In this document: one piece after another, positions 31,078-41,169 of the stretch
How positions within the stretch are numbered: the first letter of the stretch is position 1
How the letters are laid out: the number at the start of each line of letters is the position of its first letter
NCBI GenBank assembly: GCA_949130495.1
Contig: OX422219.1
Coordinates: 267,825,111 to 267,889,110, forward strand
DNA from: Sambucus nigra
Taxonomy: Eukaryota > Streptophyta > Magnoliopsida > Dipsacales > Adoxaceae
Direction: 5' to 3'
DNA: 64,000 nt
Notes under the pieces: model-generated
Databases searched by the model: none
Told to the model about the DNA's origin: nothing
Seen by the model: only the letters and a program-made list of their open reading frames with translations
Program-made: the position numbers and the translations under genes

Positions 31078-32249
31078 TTGTTTCACAATTTTATTGTGTT
31101 TATGATCCTGTGACTTTGGGTATGACTTTCGGTAATTTTGATGATTTCATAACTCACGTGTTTGAAACTTCTAATTGGAAATCTGTCATGAAGTTTGCTC
31201 TTAAATTTTTTGTTAAAAAGGATAATTATGAGAAGTGTCTTTTCTATGAGGGGTTTGGCCATAAGTTAGATGAGTGTCCCACTAAACTTAGGGAGAATTT
31301 TAATAAAATTTTAAATCGTGTTTCTACCCTTAGTGAGAGTGACCCTGAAGAAGAATATTTTTATGATAGTAAGCGACACCTTCCCACCCTTATGGCTAAT
31401 CATGTAAGTGATGGAGACATACTTTTGCATGATTCTTCCATAGTCACAGGTTATGATACCTTAGAGAGTGAGGATGAGGTGAGTGAGTATGAGAGAGACT
31501 TGAATACTGCCTTTAATGAGTTATACAAAAAAACTTTGAAAGTAAAGAAGGCAAACATGAAGTTAAAAGCTAAATTGAAAGAACGTGCCATAGAAAATAA
31601 TAATTCCATCGCTTTAATTGAGGAACTTAAGGCGCGTGAGAAGAAAATTCGAGATAGGTTAGAAGATGCTGAGTGTGAGAGAGATAGTATTCGCGAGTTG
31701 ATGGATGCTATGAAAAAGATATTACTTGAGTTTGAGGATTCTAGGCATTTACTTGAGTCGAGGCTAAGTGAGCTAGAGGAGAGATTGGGAGATTCAAGTA
31801 GGGCTAAATTTTATTTGAATGTTAGGTCTGAAAAGTTAGATAAAATCTTAGGAACCTCCTAAATCAAAGATAATATGTGTGGTATTGGCTTCGATAAACA
31901 TGTCGCACCCGTTCCCAAATCCAAAACCATGCAAGCATGAGAACCACCTAGGATCCTTAGGAGAGATCCACCTAGGAACTTTAGAAAAAATCTTCCCATA
32001 GCAAACATTTCCTATTGTATCTACACTTGCCCTCATTGCAGTATGAGAGGTAATCTTAGACAGTTTTGCTACGATCTTAAAAATGCTCCTAGAATGTCTA
32101 AGAATAAGGCCGTTTTGGTTCCCCAAACCCGCACTCGTTGTTTCATACCTACTTGTGTTAGAAAATCGGATTCAGAGGCGTTAGGTATTAGACATGCTGA
32201 CACGCGAGTCATTACCCATGGTTCTCCCCATGTTTCATCTTTCGATTGA
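31078..32249 (+). pseudogene. Ty1-copia gag of SIRE/Maximus type, broken
   Basis: The main frame (to 31862, TAA) gives a zinc-knuckle-like CLFYEGFGHKLDEC, an acidic SESDPEEEYFYDSK, then a long coiled coil from about YERDLNTAFNELYKKTLKV through LESRLSELEERLG. After the stop a second readable part ends with CPHCSMRGNLRQFC and YDLKNAPRM (about 32025-32090). Both knuckles are damaged: the second Cys of the first is Tyr, and the His of the second is Asn. The order knuckle, coiled coil, second knuckle resembles SIRE-type gag. The capsid region before the first knuckle is much shortened. No protease, integrase or RT follows. Confidence 0.65.
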
Positions 32250-33572
32250 GCATGTTCATAGGTTTTTCATTTGCTAGTATTTTCATCGTGATTTATTATT
32301 TGCTAGTGTTATGAATTGTATCTCGTTGTATTTTTTTCTTGAGTCTTATTAAAAATACAAAAAGATTTTATTTTTTCGGGTATTTGAAAAAATCAAAAAG
32401 AGTTTCATTTTTTTGTGTCATGAGTTTAAATATTTGATGTGGCATATTGGTGTGCTTGGACCCCACTTCCTTTCATTATCCATGTGGCTAGGACATTTGG
32501 TCATAATTATTGATTCTTAGAATGATCTTAGCCATTGTTTTAATAGGGTTGTTTCGAAGTCGATATGCATTTTGATTCGACTTTGTATATATTCCATCTT
32601 TGCACACATGCACGAGTTTATATGAATGTTTAACATCTCTTCCCTATTTGAGTTTGGTGAGACGTTCTTATCTCAATTTTGTTATCTATGCGTAAGTAGA
32701 CATAAGGAGGAGGTGTGCATGTAAGAACCGTTTTTCGGGAGGATTGTTATTTTAAAAAATAATGAATGTTCACGGGAAAGGGATTCGAGAGTGAAAAATT
32801 TACTCTTCGTGAAAGCCACCATTTAAAAGAGCCCGAAAAAATTTGAAGGGAATAAAAAGAATCATAAGTCAAAATTGGCCAATTAGCTTATGTTCATTCC
32901 AAAAGGAAAAATATGTTATATTTGAGGATGTTCGAATGGATAATTAAACGGGTTTGCACCACGAATCCCAATGTTTAAGATTGTATCATGACGCTATTAT
33001 TTGTAGAATCGTCAATATTCCAGATTTGTGTGCATGTTTGATTATTTAGTTCATTTCTCTCACACTTTCATAGTCACGTTTGGATAAAAAGAAGTTTGAT
33101 GATATTTCGCTATTAATTAGAGCTCCTTAAACATTTGGACATGTTAATATTGTGACTTATTTGTTGTAGTTCACGCCTATACTCTCCATAGCCATGTTTA
33201 AGAACATCGGTTCTATGTTAGCACGTAACTCACATTGTTTCTTATTTCTTTTTGTTTTGAGTCTGTTTTAGTTACGTTTGGCCTTTCAAGAAAACTTTTT
33301 ATGAAAAATGTTTCACTGGATAAAACCTTATCATGTTTTGATTTGAAATTTTATTCATGTCGCTCAAGATAAAATCACAAATCGTTCGAGCGACATTATG
33401 GTTTTGTTTATATCATTTTATCGACGACTTCAGTCCTTATTTCCTCATCACAGTCTCACTGTTAGAACAACCATTGTGCTATTTCTTTTCTAAAACTCTA
33501 TTACTTATGAATTCCAAGATTTAGTTTCGTCTTTCGAACTCCGTTCTCTAAAAAGAGTTCCCTCAGTTTGCG
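32250..33572. other. Unclassified repeat-like sequence left of E3
   Basis: AT-rich, no ORF of interest. It includes AAGGAGGAGG before TGTGCATG near 32705-32722, which could be a polypurine tract and LTR start, and an inverted motif GTCGCTC.../GAGCGAC near 33359-33393. It continues across E3 at 58154. Confidence 0.4.
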
Positions 33573-33577
33573 TTCTT

Positions 33578-34237
33578 TGATTAGGCATAAATTGTTCCTA
33601 TTTATCCCCTTAATTTAGAGGCTTTTATCACTCCGTAAAGTGTAATTCAAGTGGATTTATATCGTATCATTATTTTTGACAAATTCTAATGAGTGCATCG
33701 AGTTTCTTGTGTTTGTCATCTATTTCGTGGGTATTCAGTGTTGTAATTCGAGTTCCGTATCAAAATCTTCAAAGAAACACAAGAAGGCAAGGGTTCTGCA
33801 AAAACTGACAAAATGGAACCGAACCCAAGGGAGCTAAAACGAACCGAATCCATCATGGACAAAGTTTCAATAAAGGATGACAAGATGGAACCGAACCGAA
33901 GTGATGAGAAAATGAACCGAGTCGACATCTAAAAAACTTCATATAAAGAGTTAAAAAGATGGAACCGAACCGAAGCTGGAAAATAACGAACTGATCCCAT
34001 GCTCAAAGAGTTTTCTATAAAGGCTACAAAAGATGGAACCGAACCGAACCATTTACCCCTATTGATTTTGTTATCTATTTTTTGGACTTATCCGCTTGTA
34101 AATATTAGAGTTTTACTTGGTTCAAACTCTTGTATTTCGTAGTGAATAAATTATAACTCCTACCAAACGTAGAAGAGAGCCTTCTAGTTCCTTAGGGAAG
34201 CTTTGTAATCCATTTTATAAGAGAATAACAACAAACC
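33578..34237 (+). repeat. 5' LTR of E3, truncated
   Basis: Aligns with 37426-38084 up to AACAACAAACC, then diverges into GAATCGCCCCTGG and pyrimidine-rich sequence preceding the ORF. Includes the ACCGAACCGAA array at 33814-34051. Confidence 0.8.
33814..34051 (+). repeat. ACCGAACCGAA array in the E3 5' LTR
   Basis: About four diverged units of roughly 60-65 bp, each with GATGGAACCGAACCGAA, a second GAACCGA box and TTTC(T)GTAAAG. The 3' LTR counterpart is 37662-37898. A related imperfect palindrome, GGACCGAATCGGTTCGG, follows at about 34249-34268. Confidence 0.85.
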
Positions 34238-34506
34238 GAATCGCCCCTGGACCGAATCGGTTCGGTTCCTGCTATTTTTCTTCTTCCTGAGGAACCCATC
34301 CACCCCACCTATCCACTCCTTTCCCCCCATTCTTCCCCTTTTCCCTCCAAATAAACCATTACCTTTTCCCTCCAAAAATCTTCACCCCAACCTCTCTCCA
34401 CCACCTATAAATACCCTATCTTCCTTCCTTTTCCACTCACACCTCCAACTCTCACTCCCTCTTCACAAACCCTAGTATTCCCTCTCCTAAGTCTCGGAAT
34501 TTCCCA

Positions 34507-35789
34507 ATGGCAAATCAACCTCTTTTCGCAAAATATCAATCAACCGAAGTTCTACCTAACCGAAATGGCGTATACCGCTCCCATATGGAGCGAGTATGGT
34601 GTGAACGTTTCTTCAGCTTCACCCGCCAATTTCACATTGAGCGGGTTGACAACTAGGACGAGCTACCCCGTCCCGTCACAACCCTTTTTCGTCGAAGGGG
34701 GTGGATGCAATACTTGCAAGAGCCTTATCCAGTCGTCTGGGAAGACGAAGTTTGGGCCTTCTATGGCACTCTCATTCGCACGGGCGGCTTTTCATATCAA
34801 TCCTTTTTTGACAACCGCCCTATCCCATTCTCCTTATCAATCCTAGCCCGCAAACTTGCTGAAAAGGGCGTTCCCCACCAGGAAGTATACGACTACCCAA
34901 CCAACGCCCCCACCATTCCCAAATAATAATGCATTGATCGACTCGTGCCCAATGACATTTGGGAATGGGGTACTTCCCCATGGGATGCCTTAATGACAAG
35001 GCGTTCATCACATTCCATATCTTGTGCGCTAACTTGCTTCAAACTTCCAATGACTCAGCGATGCGCCCTCAAAAAGCGACGCTCGTGTACCACCTGTTCG
35101 ACCCAGATTTCACCCTAAATATGGCCCGAATGCTTTACGTAGATATCAGTTTCGCAGTCTAGGAGAACAAAGGTGCGGTACCCCTCCCGTATGCCTGCCT
35201 CATCACATCCCTCCTAGTCGATGCTGGAGTCCAGCCAGCGCAAGTTTTCCCTCGCCTCTCGGAGCCCATTTGGAATGTATCCCGCACGCGGAGTGCCCAA
35301 TAAAGGGCTTCCATTTGATCAACCCGGGAGGTGATCAATTTAGAGGCCGAGGAAGAAATTTGTGTTGAAGAGTTGGTGGCAGAGGACGTTGAGATGGAAG
35401 GGGCTGAAGAAGCCGAATATAATGAGGACTCGAACTCGAACTTCGAGCCCTCGGGTGCTGATTTTGATAGACGACTCGGAGCGGTGGAATCCCATTTTGA
35501 CAGGTTCATCGCCCAATACAACCGCGATCAAGCTTCTTACCGACGGGACACGAGCATGATGCACCAGTTCCAAGCCCATCTATTCCATCTCAACTTCGGT
35601 GGGTTGGCCCCCATTTACTTCTATGATCCTTACGACCCCAATGCGCCTGGGCCATCAAATCAGCCCCCAATGAAGACCATATTAATGTTTGTTGTTTGTT
35701 TGTGTTTAAAGTGGTTGTTTTGCTCAATATTGATTCCGTATTTTCCCCTTATCCTATGTAACACAGTTTATTCTTATCTATATAAATGA
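34507..35789 (+). pseudogene. Athila-type ORF of E3, broken
   Basis: Starts MANQPLFAKYQST at 34507, with an in-frame TAG after FHIERVDN, then RRRGWMQYLQEPYPVVWEDE, FYGTLIRTGGFSYQSFF and PIPFSLSILARKLAEKG. Two adjacent stops (about 34926) and a frameshift follow. In another frame come HILCANLLQTSND, LVYHLFDPDFTLNMARMLYV and PLPYACLITSLLVDAGV. The C-terminal part (frame of 35331) is acidic, EAEEEICVEELVAEDVEMEG, then FDRFIAQYNRDQASYRRDT. The pattern GW...EVWAFYGTL...PLPYACLITxLxxxAGV is that of the same transposon-protein family as 10374-11618. No zinc knuckle or pol is present. Confidence 0.75.
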
Positions 35790-35886
35790 TGCATTTATGT
35801 TCTAATTTGATTGTTTTATTTTTCCGCACTTTTAATTCGCCTTGAGTTAGATTTTAGTCCTTTTTTCTTGAGGACAATGGAAAAGT

Positions 35887-35899
35887 CTAAGTTAGGGGG
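35887..35899 (+). promoter_or_regulatory. Internal polypurine tract of E3
   Basis: CTAAGTTAGGGGG, identical to the terminal tract at 37411-37423. It is preceded by CTTGAGGACAATGG and lies just after the ORF, 1.5 kb before the 3' LTR. This is the same arrangement as in the minus-strand Athila-like element. Confidence 0.6.
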
Positions 35900-37200
35900 G
35901 GTCATAAAGGCGTGTCTCTAAAACTTCACAAATTTTCAGAAATGCCCAGAAATTTCAAAAACAAATCATAAAATCTTGAAAAACCCAAAAACATTTTTCT
36001 TAAAAATAAATAAAAATTGGAATTCAAATTTTTCGAAAATGTCATTAAAAGTCGGTTTAAAGTCTCAAGTTGTAAAATTCAAAATGCACAAAGCCGAAAT
36101 TGATCAAAGATGGAAATTGAGCGAACATAGGAGACTTAACGAATAAATGTGGAGATTAACAACCCCGGTGAGATTCGAGCTTTTCATCTTTGTGAAATTT
36201 ATAAATTAATCTGAGTTAATTGTTAACTCAAAGTTCTTTTCAGCAGCAAATAAGACGTCGAGGATCTCAATCCCTTCATTTTAATCGGTTAGAGAAAATG
36301 TGTGTGATATTGCCTTGAAAAATGTGCCAAAATTGATCTTTAAACTTAATTCATCTCGAAATGCATATGGTAACAAAATTAGTATTTTGGGACAATGAAG
36401 TAGGCCCTCATTTGTCACCCAAAAATATTGGCCAGAAAAAGCGGCAAAAAATCATCCCTTTGCAACCCAAATTGAGCTAAATAATTTTTTTCCTTTAGTT
36501 TGACAACCAAAAAAATAAACCATCCGGCCCGGAATTGTAAAAAGGGAACAATCCCAAAATTTGAGTCTGGAAAGTGCATAAAAAGGGGCAAGAAAAGAAT
36601 AGAAATGCTCAACAAAAATTACAATAAAAGAAAAGAGTGAAAATAGAAAAAAAAGAAAAAAATGAGCAATAGGCCGAAAATGCATTAATGGATAGCATAA
36701 GACAATTTTCCAATTCTGAAATTCCCATTCACTCCAAAAATACCCAAGTACACCTTTAGCCCGAAAAAGTCCTAACCGAGTCCAAAATTGCGTAATTGGT
36801 TACTGCATGGAAATTTAAAACACAAAAAGATAATAAAAGAGATCAAAGATAATAACTAGAGGCGATATTCCCGTTTCCTAATGACCATATTCCGATGATG
36901 ACATCTATTTACCATAAATTTCCATCTGTCTACTTGTATGCGTGAATTTGGTTCCAGTACATTTAATCTTATAAATCATGCATACCGAGAGAATTGCCAC
37001 ATTCTGAGTGATTCGTTTGAGAGAGCATTCCGTGAGATTTTGAAATCAAAATGAATTTTCGGATAAGTAACGTAATGGTCAATCGGTGGAAATTCACGGT
37101 TAAATCTCCGGCTTCACACACGAGCACAATGATTTGAGACTCTTAAACATGAATTGATGATGACTATTTTCTCGAAAAGTTTGAATTACACAATTTTTGC
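35900..37200 (+). other. Non-coding 3' region of E3
   Basis: AT-rich, without recognised coding sequence. Minus-strand ORFs at 36415-36685 are low-complexity Phe/Leu frames and are not accepted. Confidence 0.6.
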
Positions 37201-37348
37201 GTATTTTGAGTTTTCTTTAAGTCGAATTTTGTGGGTATATTCGGTGCAAACCCTCACGAGACGCAACTCGTCCTACTAGGATAACTTAGGGGTTTAAAGG
37301 CTTGCTGCATACGCTAAATGCAATCGTGCACCCGCGAAAGAGGTATCC
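37201..37348 (+). other. Conserved non-coding block of E3
   Basis: Plus-strand counterpart of minus-strand 8162-8325. It keeps the ACGAG/CTCGT hairpin with a different loop and the hairpin TGCAT/ATGCA with the same loop ACGCTAA, followed by CCCGCGAAAG. It ends about 60 bases before the polypurine tract. Confidence 0.8.
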
Positions 37349-37410
37349 TATCCCATTTATGAGTTAGACCATGCTTTGATTGTTTTACATTGCTCGGGGT
37401 GATCAAAGCT

Positions 37411-37423
37411 CTAAGTTAGGGGG
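37411..37423 (+). promoter_or_regulatory. Terminal polypurine tract of E3
   Basis: CTAAGTTAGGGGG followed by TT and the LTR start TGATTAGG. Confidence 0.85.
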
Positions 37424-37425
37424 TT

Positions 37426-38088
37426 TGATTAGGCATAAAATCTTCTCATTTATCCCCTTAATTAAAAATCTTTTATCGCTTCGCAAAGTGTAAGTCAAGT
37501 GGATTTGTATCATATCTTTGTTATTTACAAATTCTAATGAGTGCATCGAGTTTCGTGAGTTCGTCATCTATTTCTCAGGTGTTCAGTGTTGTAATTCGAG
37601 TTATGTATCAAACGATTCAAAGAAATACAAGAAGGCAAGGGTTCTGCAAAAATTGATAAAAGGGAATCTAACCCAAGGGAGCTAAAACGAACCGAATCTG
37701 TCATGGGCAAAGTTTCTGTAAAGGATGACAAGATGGAACAAAACCGAAGTGATGAGAAAACGAACCGAACTGACATCTGGAAAACTTCCTGTAAAGAGTT
37801 GAAAATATGGAACCGAATCGAAGCTCGCAAATAACGAATCGATCCCATGCTCGAAGAGTTTTCTGTAAAGGCTACAAACGATGGAACCGAACCGAACCTT
37901 TTACCCATATCAATTCTGTTATCGATTTTTTGGACTTATCCGCTTGTAAATATTAGAGTTTTACTTGGTTCAAACTCTTGTATTTCGTAGTGAGGAAATT
38001 GTAACTCCTCCCAAACGTAGAAGAGAGGCTTCTAGTTCCTTAGGGAAGCTTTGTAATCCATTTAAGAAGAGAAGAACAACAAACCCTA
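37426..38088 (+). repeat. 3' LTR of E3, part 1
   Basis: 663 bp up to the E2 insertion; the last five bases, CCCTA, are the E2 target duplication. Continues at 48117. Confidence 0.85.
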
Positions 38089-39262
38089 TGTAACACCCCA
38101 TATTTTTTATGATTTAAATAATTATGTGATTAATTATTATTATGGGAATAAATATGCAATTAATTATTGTTGTTGGATTAATTAAATTAAAATGTGAGAA
38201 ATTAATTTGTTATTAATCCGAATTAAAATAATTATTAACTAGCGTTCAAAGGGTTAATACTTATTGTTAAGAATTATTGAATATTACTGTGTGATATGTG
38301 ATATGGAATTTGATATTTGATAAATTGTCAGAAGTGAGAAATACGGCAGTTTGGTAATTTAAGTCTGACACGCGTGTGAGTCGTGTCAGGACTAATTGAA
38401 TGGAATAAAAAGAGAATTTATTTTTATTAACTCGTATGGTCATTTCGAGTGCACCGTTGAGTCCATAAGGGTCGAGATAGTCAAATTAGTATACCCGGGT
38501 GTTTAGTTTGGGTCCCGGGGCGATTTTAGGCCTAACCGGCACCCCGAGAGGGCATTATGGTAAATTGTATTTTTGGGCTAAATTAATGGACGAAAATTAA
38601 GAGTAATTATATCAGCCTAGGAAAGTCCATTAGGGTCAATAGGTTACACAAATCAAGAACGGACATGGAGGGTGTGAGGGAGAACCAATTTCCAATAGAG
38701 AAGGCTCGATTAGCACCACCTTGCATAGCCGTGACCACCAACACGTAGATCTTCGCGAATGCATATATACCAACATCACCAAGGGATCAGACCATCATAT
38801 TCGAAGCAAGTGTTTATTACTTGCTTTCTTTTTGCAATAATCATGCTCATGTTAGTATAGGTGGAATTAATCATGATTTATATGTTAATTGGGTGAAAAA
38901 TTGGAGATTTAAATTATGATTAAGGATTGGTATAATTAGTGGTTGAAATTCCTTCATTTATGTAGAGGATTAATCACGGAATTTGATTATATATTGATGA
39001 ACAAATATGGGTTGATTAGGTTCTTTAATTGAAAATTTGGAAACTAGGGTTCATATTAATTAATTTGGCGATTTTGTATATTTATAATGATTTATGACGA
39101 ATTAATGATCCTAGGAGGTTAGGAATGATTTATAACCTATTAGGTGTTGATGGGAATTGATGATGAGTTGTTGGGAATCGAATCTTAGAGGTTTTTAGGT
39201 TTAAAATGGTGAAAAATGCTGAAGTTTGGTGAAGAAGACGAACAGTGAAATCTCGCGCGAAG

Positions 39263-39460
39263 TGGTTCAAACGAGATGGGGATCTCGCGCGAAGTGGTTC
39301 AAAAGACATATCATTCTGGTTCGAACGACATGTCAAAGTGGTTCAAACGAAATCTCATTCTGGTTCGAACGACATGCATTCTATTTTGAACGACATGTCT
39401 TCTGGTTCGAACGACGTGTCATTCTGGTTCAAACCACATGTCATTCTGGTTCAAACCACA
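39263..39460 (+). repeat. 22-bp minisatellite in the E2 5' LTR
   Basis: About nine units on the theme TGGTTCGAACGACATGTCAT plus TC. The palindromic core GGTTCGAACC is partly decayed to GGTTCAAAC in several units. Counterpart at 46143-46340. Occupies the same relative LTR position as palindrome arrays in E1 and E4. Confidence 0.9.
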
Positions 39461-39772
39461 GGGTGAATTTTTGGGAATTTGCTTAGAGCTTAGTTTGGAG
39501 TTTATTGGTTTATTGGAGTGAGAGAAACTACCAAATAATAAATTCAAATAAGAAGGAATTTTGGGAAAAGTATGTAGGAATTAATACTTTAATTATTTCG
39601 GTATAGAGAGAATGTACCTTGGAGATTACGAGTGAGATAGTAATATAATTATTTATACTATACGTAGTAATGAGGTTAAAATACGTATAAAGAGTATATA
39701 TGTAGGTTGAAGAAATACCTATAAATTATAATATAATGTGTGTATTCCTATTATGTGATATTATAGTTAAGA

Positions 39773-40190
39773 GCACTAATGAGTGATAACTCAGGGGTGC
39801 AGAAACTGTATTATTAAGTGTACTAATGGGTGATAACCCGGGGGTACAAAGATGATTTTTTTTGGTGCACTAATGGGTGATAACCCGAGGGTGCTGAATT
39901 AATATTGATAGGTGCATTAATGGGTGCTAACCCGGGGATGCAATATTCTATTTTTAGGCTCACTAATGGGTGATAACCCGGGGGTGCTGAATTATTATTA
40001 ATAGGTGCATTAATGGGTGTTAACCCGGAGATGCATGATTTTTTGGAGATATGCACTAATGGGGCTTAGCCGGGGGTGCAAGATTAGTATATATATATGG
40101 ACTTGTGAATATTGCTACTGTGTGAAATTAGTAGGCTTGGTAATAATAATAATTATTACATTGCACCAAGCGGTCTTAACCTAAGGGTGC
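39773..40190 (+). repeat. Eight-unit hairpin array in the E2 5' LTR
   Basis: Eight 28-nt units (starts 39773, 39820, 39867, 39914, 39960, 40007, 40053, 40163), the first seven at 46-47 nt spacing. Each has an outer 4-bp stem, TAATG or a variant, an inner stem with a 3-5 nt loop such as GATA or CTTA, and a G-rich joint. Outer arms vary as GCAC/GTGC, GTAC/GTAC and GCAT/ATGC, and inner arms as GGGT/ACCC and GAGT/ACTC, keeping complementarity. Unit 5 has one outer mismatch here that is absent in the 3' LTR. Confidence 0.9.
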
Positions 40191-40670
40191 AGGATTAGTG
40201 TGTATATATATGGGGATGATGAGACTATATATATATATGTATGAGTGTAATTGAGTAATTTTATACTTTGTGAGACTAGTAGATAAAATGAAAATGAGAA
40301 GTAAAATAATCTTAGTGAATAAAAGATTAACCATTCAAACGGAGAATAATGAAATTTAGTATGTGATATAAACTATCTGAATAGCGTATTGTATGGGCGA
40401 TACGGGAGTACTACTAGTGAGCATAGTTAGTATTAGTATGGTTTCTGACTAGTTAGGCTGGGAGGTATAACTAGGTGGAGATTAGATGTACGTTATGTGT
40501 GCACAATAGACGAGAGGTGAGAAACTCATGTGAGAGTTTGATAACTAACATGCGTATAAGACTTGTTTTAAGAACCAGTTTTAAATACTTGCTAAAATAT
40601 TTTTACACATCGGGCTCTGACCCGTTTCTTGTATCTCTTCTCTATTTTTCTATTTATATGTATTATATCA

Positions 40671-40692
40671 GGTGCTCAGCCACAAGAGTATC
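40671..40692 (+). other. Conserved LTR stem-loop, E2 5' LTR
   Basis: Arms GGTGCTC and GAGTATC pair with two wobbles around loop AGCCACAA. Compared with E1, a C-G pair is replaced by T-A. In the 3' LTR the copy is decayed. Confidence 0.6.
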
Positions 40693-41157
40693 AGATTTAG
40701 AGATTTGGATTGCTTGACGTGATGTAGCTGTTGTGGAAGCTGTAAGTCCTTGCAGTAGACGCATCTATCCTTTCCATTCAGTTTCATCTAGACGTCTTGT
40801 TTAGGGCATATATCGTCCACTTCTAGTTCTTTCATCAGTGATATTGTATTCAGTTTATTATATGGTTTGGAGTTTTGAACTGGGAGGTTTTATCCAGTCT
40901 TATTTATTTCAGTACTTAATTCATGTTCAGTATTTATTTGCATTCCTATGTGTGGTGAATGGTTTGTACTTTAAAATGGAAAGAAATGGATTTACTTGGG
41001 TTTATTAAATTGGAAATGTTTTGACACCTATCTTAATTTTATATTAGGTGATTAATATGTTAAATAGTTTTCGACAGTGAATGAACCCACTGAATATCCT
41101 GTTTTAAATTTGTAGAGGACTGATCACCCTATATTTAATTGGGCGGGGTGTCACATG

Positions 41158-41169
41158 TGGTCTCAGAGC
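41158..41169 (+). promoter_or_regulatory. Primer-binding site of E2, one mismatch
   Basis: TGGTCTCAGAGC against the expected TGGTATCAGAGC. The leader after it (ATCAGGTTCTAGTG, GGATCTGTGCGG) matches E1. Confidence 0.85.

Larger units (their letters stand above)
38089..41155 (+). repeat. 5' LTR of E2
   Basis: 3,067 bp. Includes AAGGGTCGAGATAGTC near its 5' part, a 22-bp minisatellite (39263-39460), the hairpin array (39773-40190), CGGGCTCTGACCCG (40611-40624), the stem-loop 40671-40692, and a 3' end of the Tekay type. Confidence 0.92.

Noticed and set aside
36415..36685. Phe-rich minus-strand ORFs in E3
   Set aside because: Low complexity, opposite to the element's coding strand, no homologue recognised.
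39773..40190. CRISPR-like array of spaced repeats
   Set aside because: Units are diverged, spacers are repeat-related AT-rich sequence, the array is duplicated in both LTRs of a plant retrotransposon and no cas gene exists. It is an LTR hairpin array.
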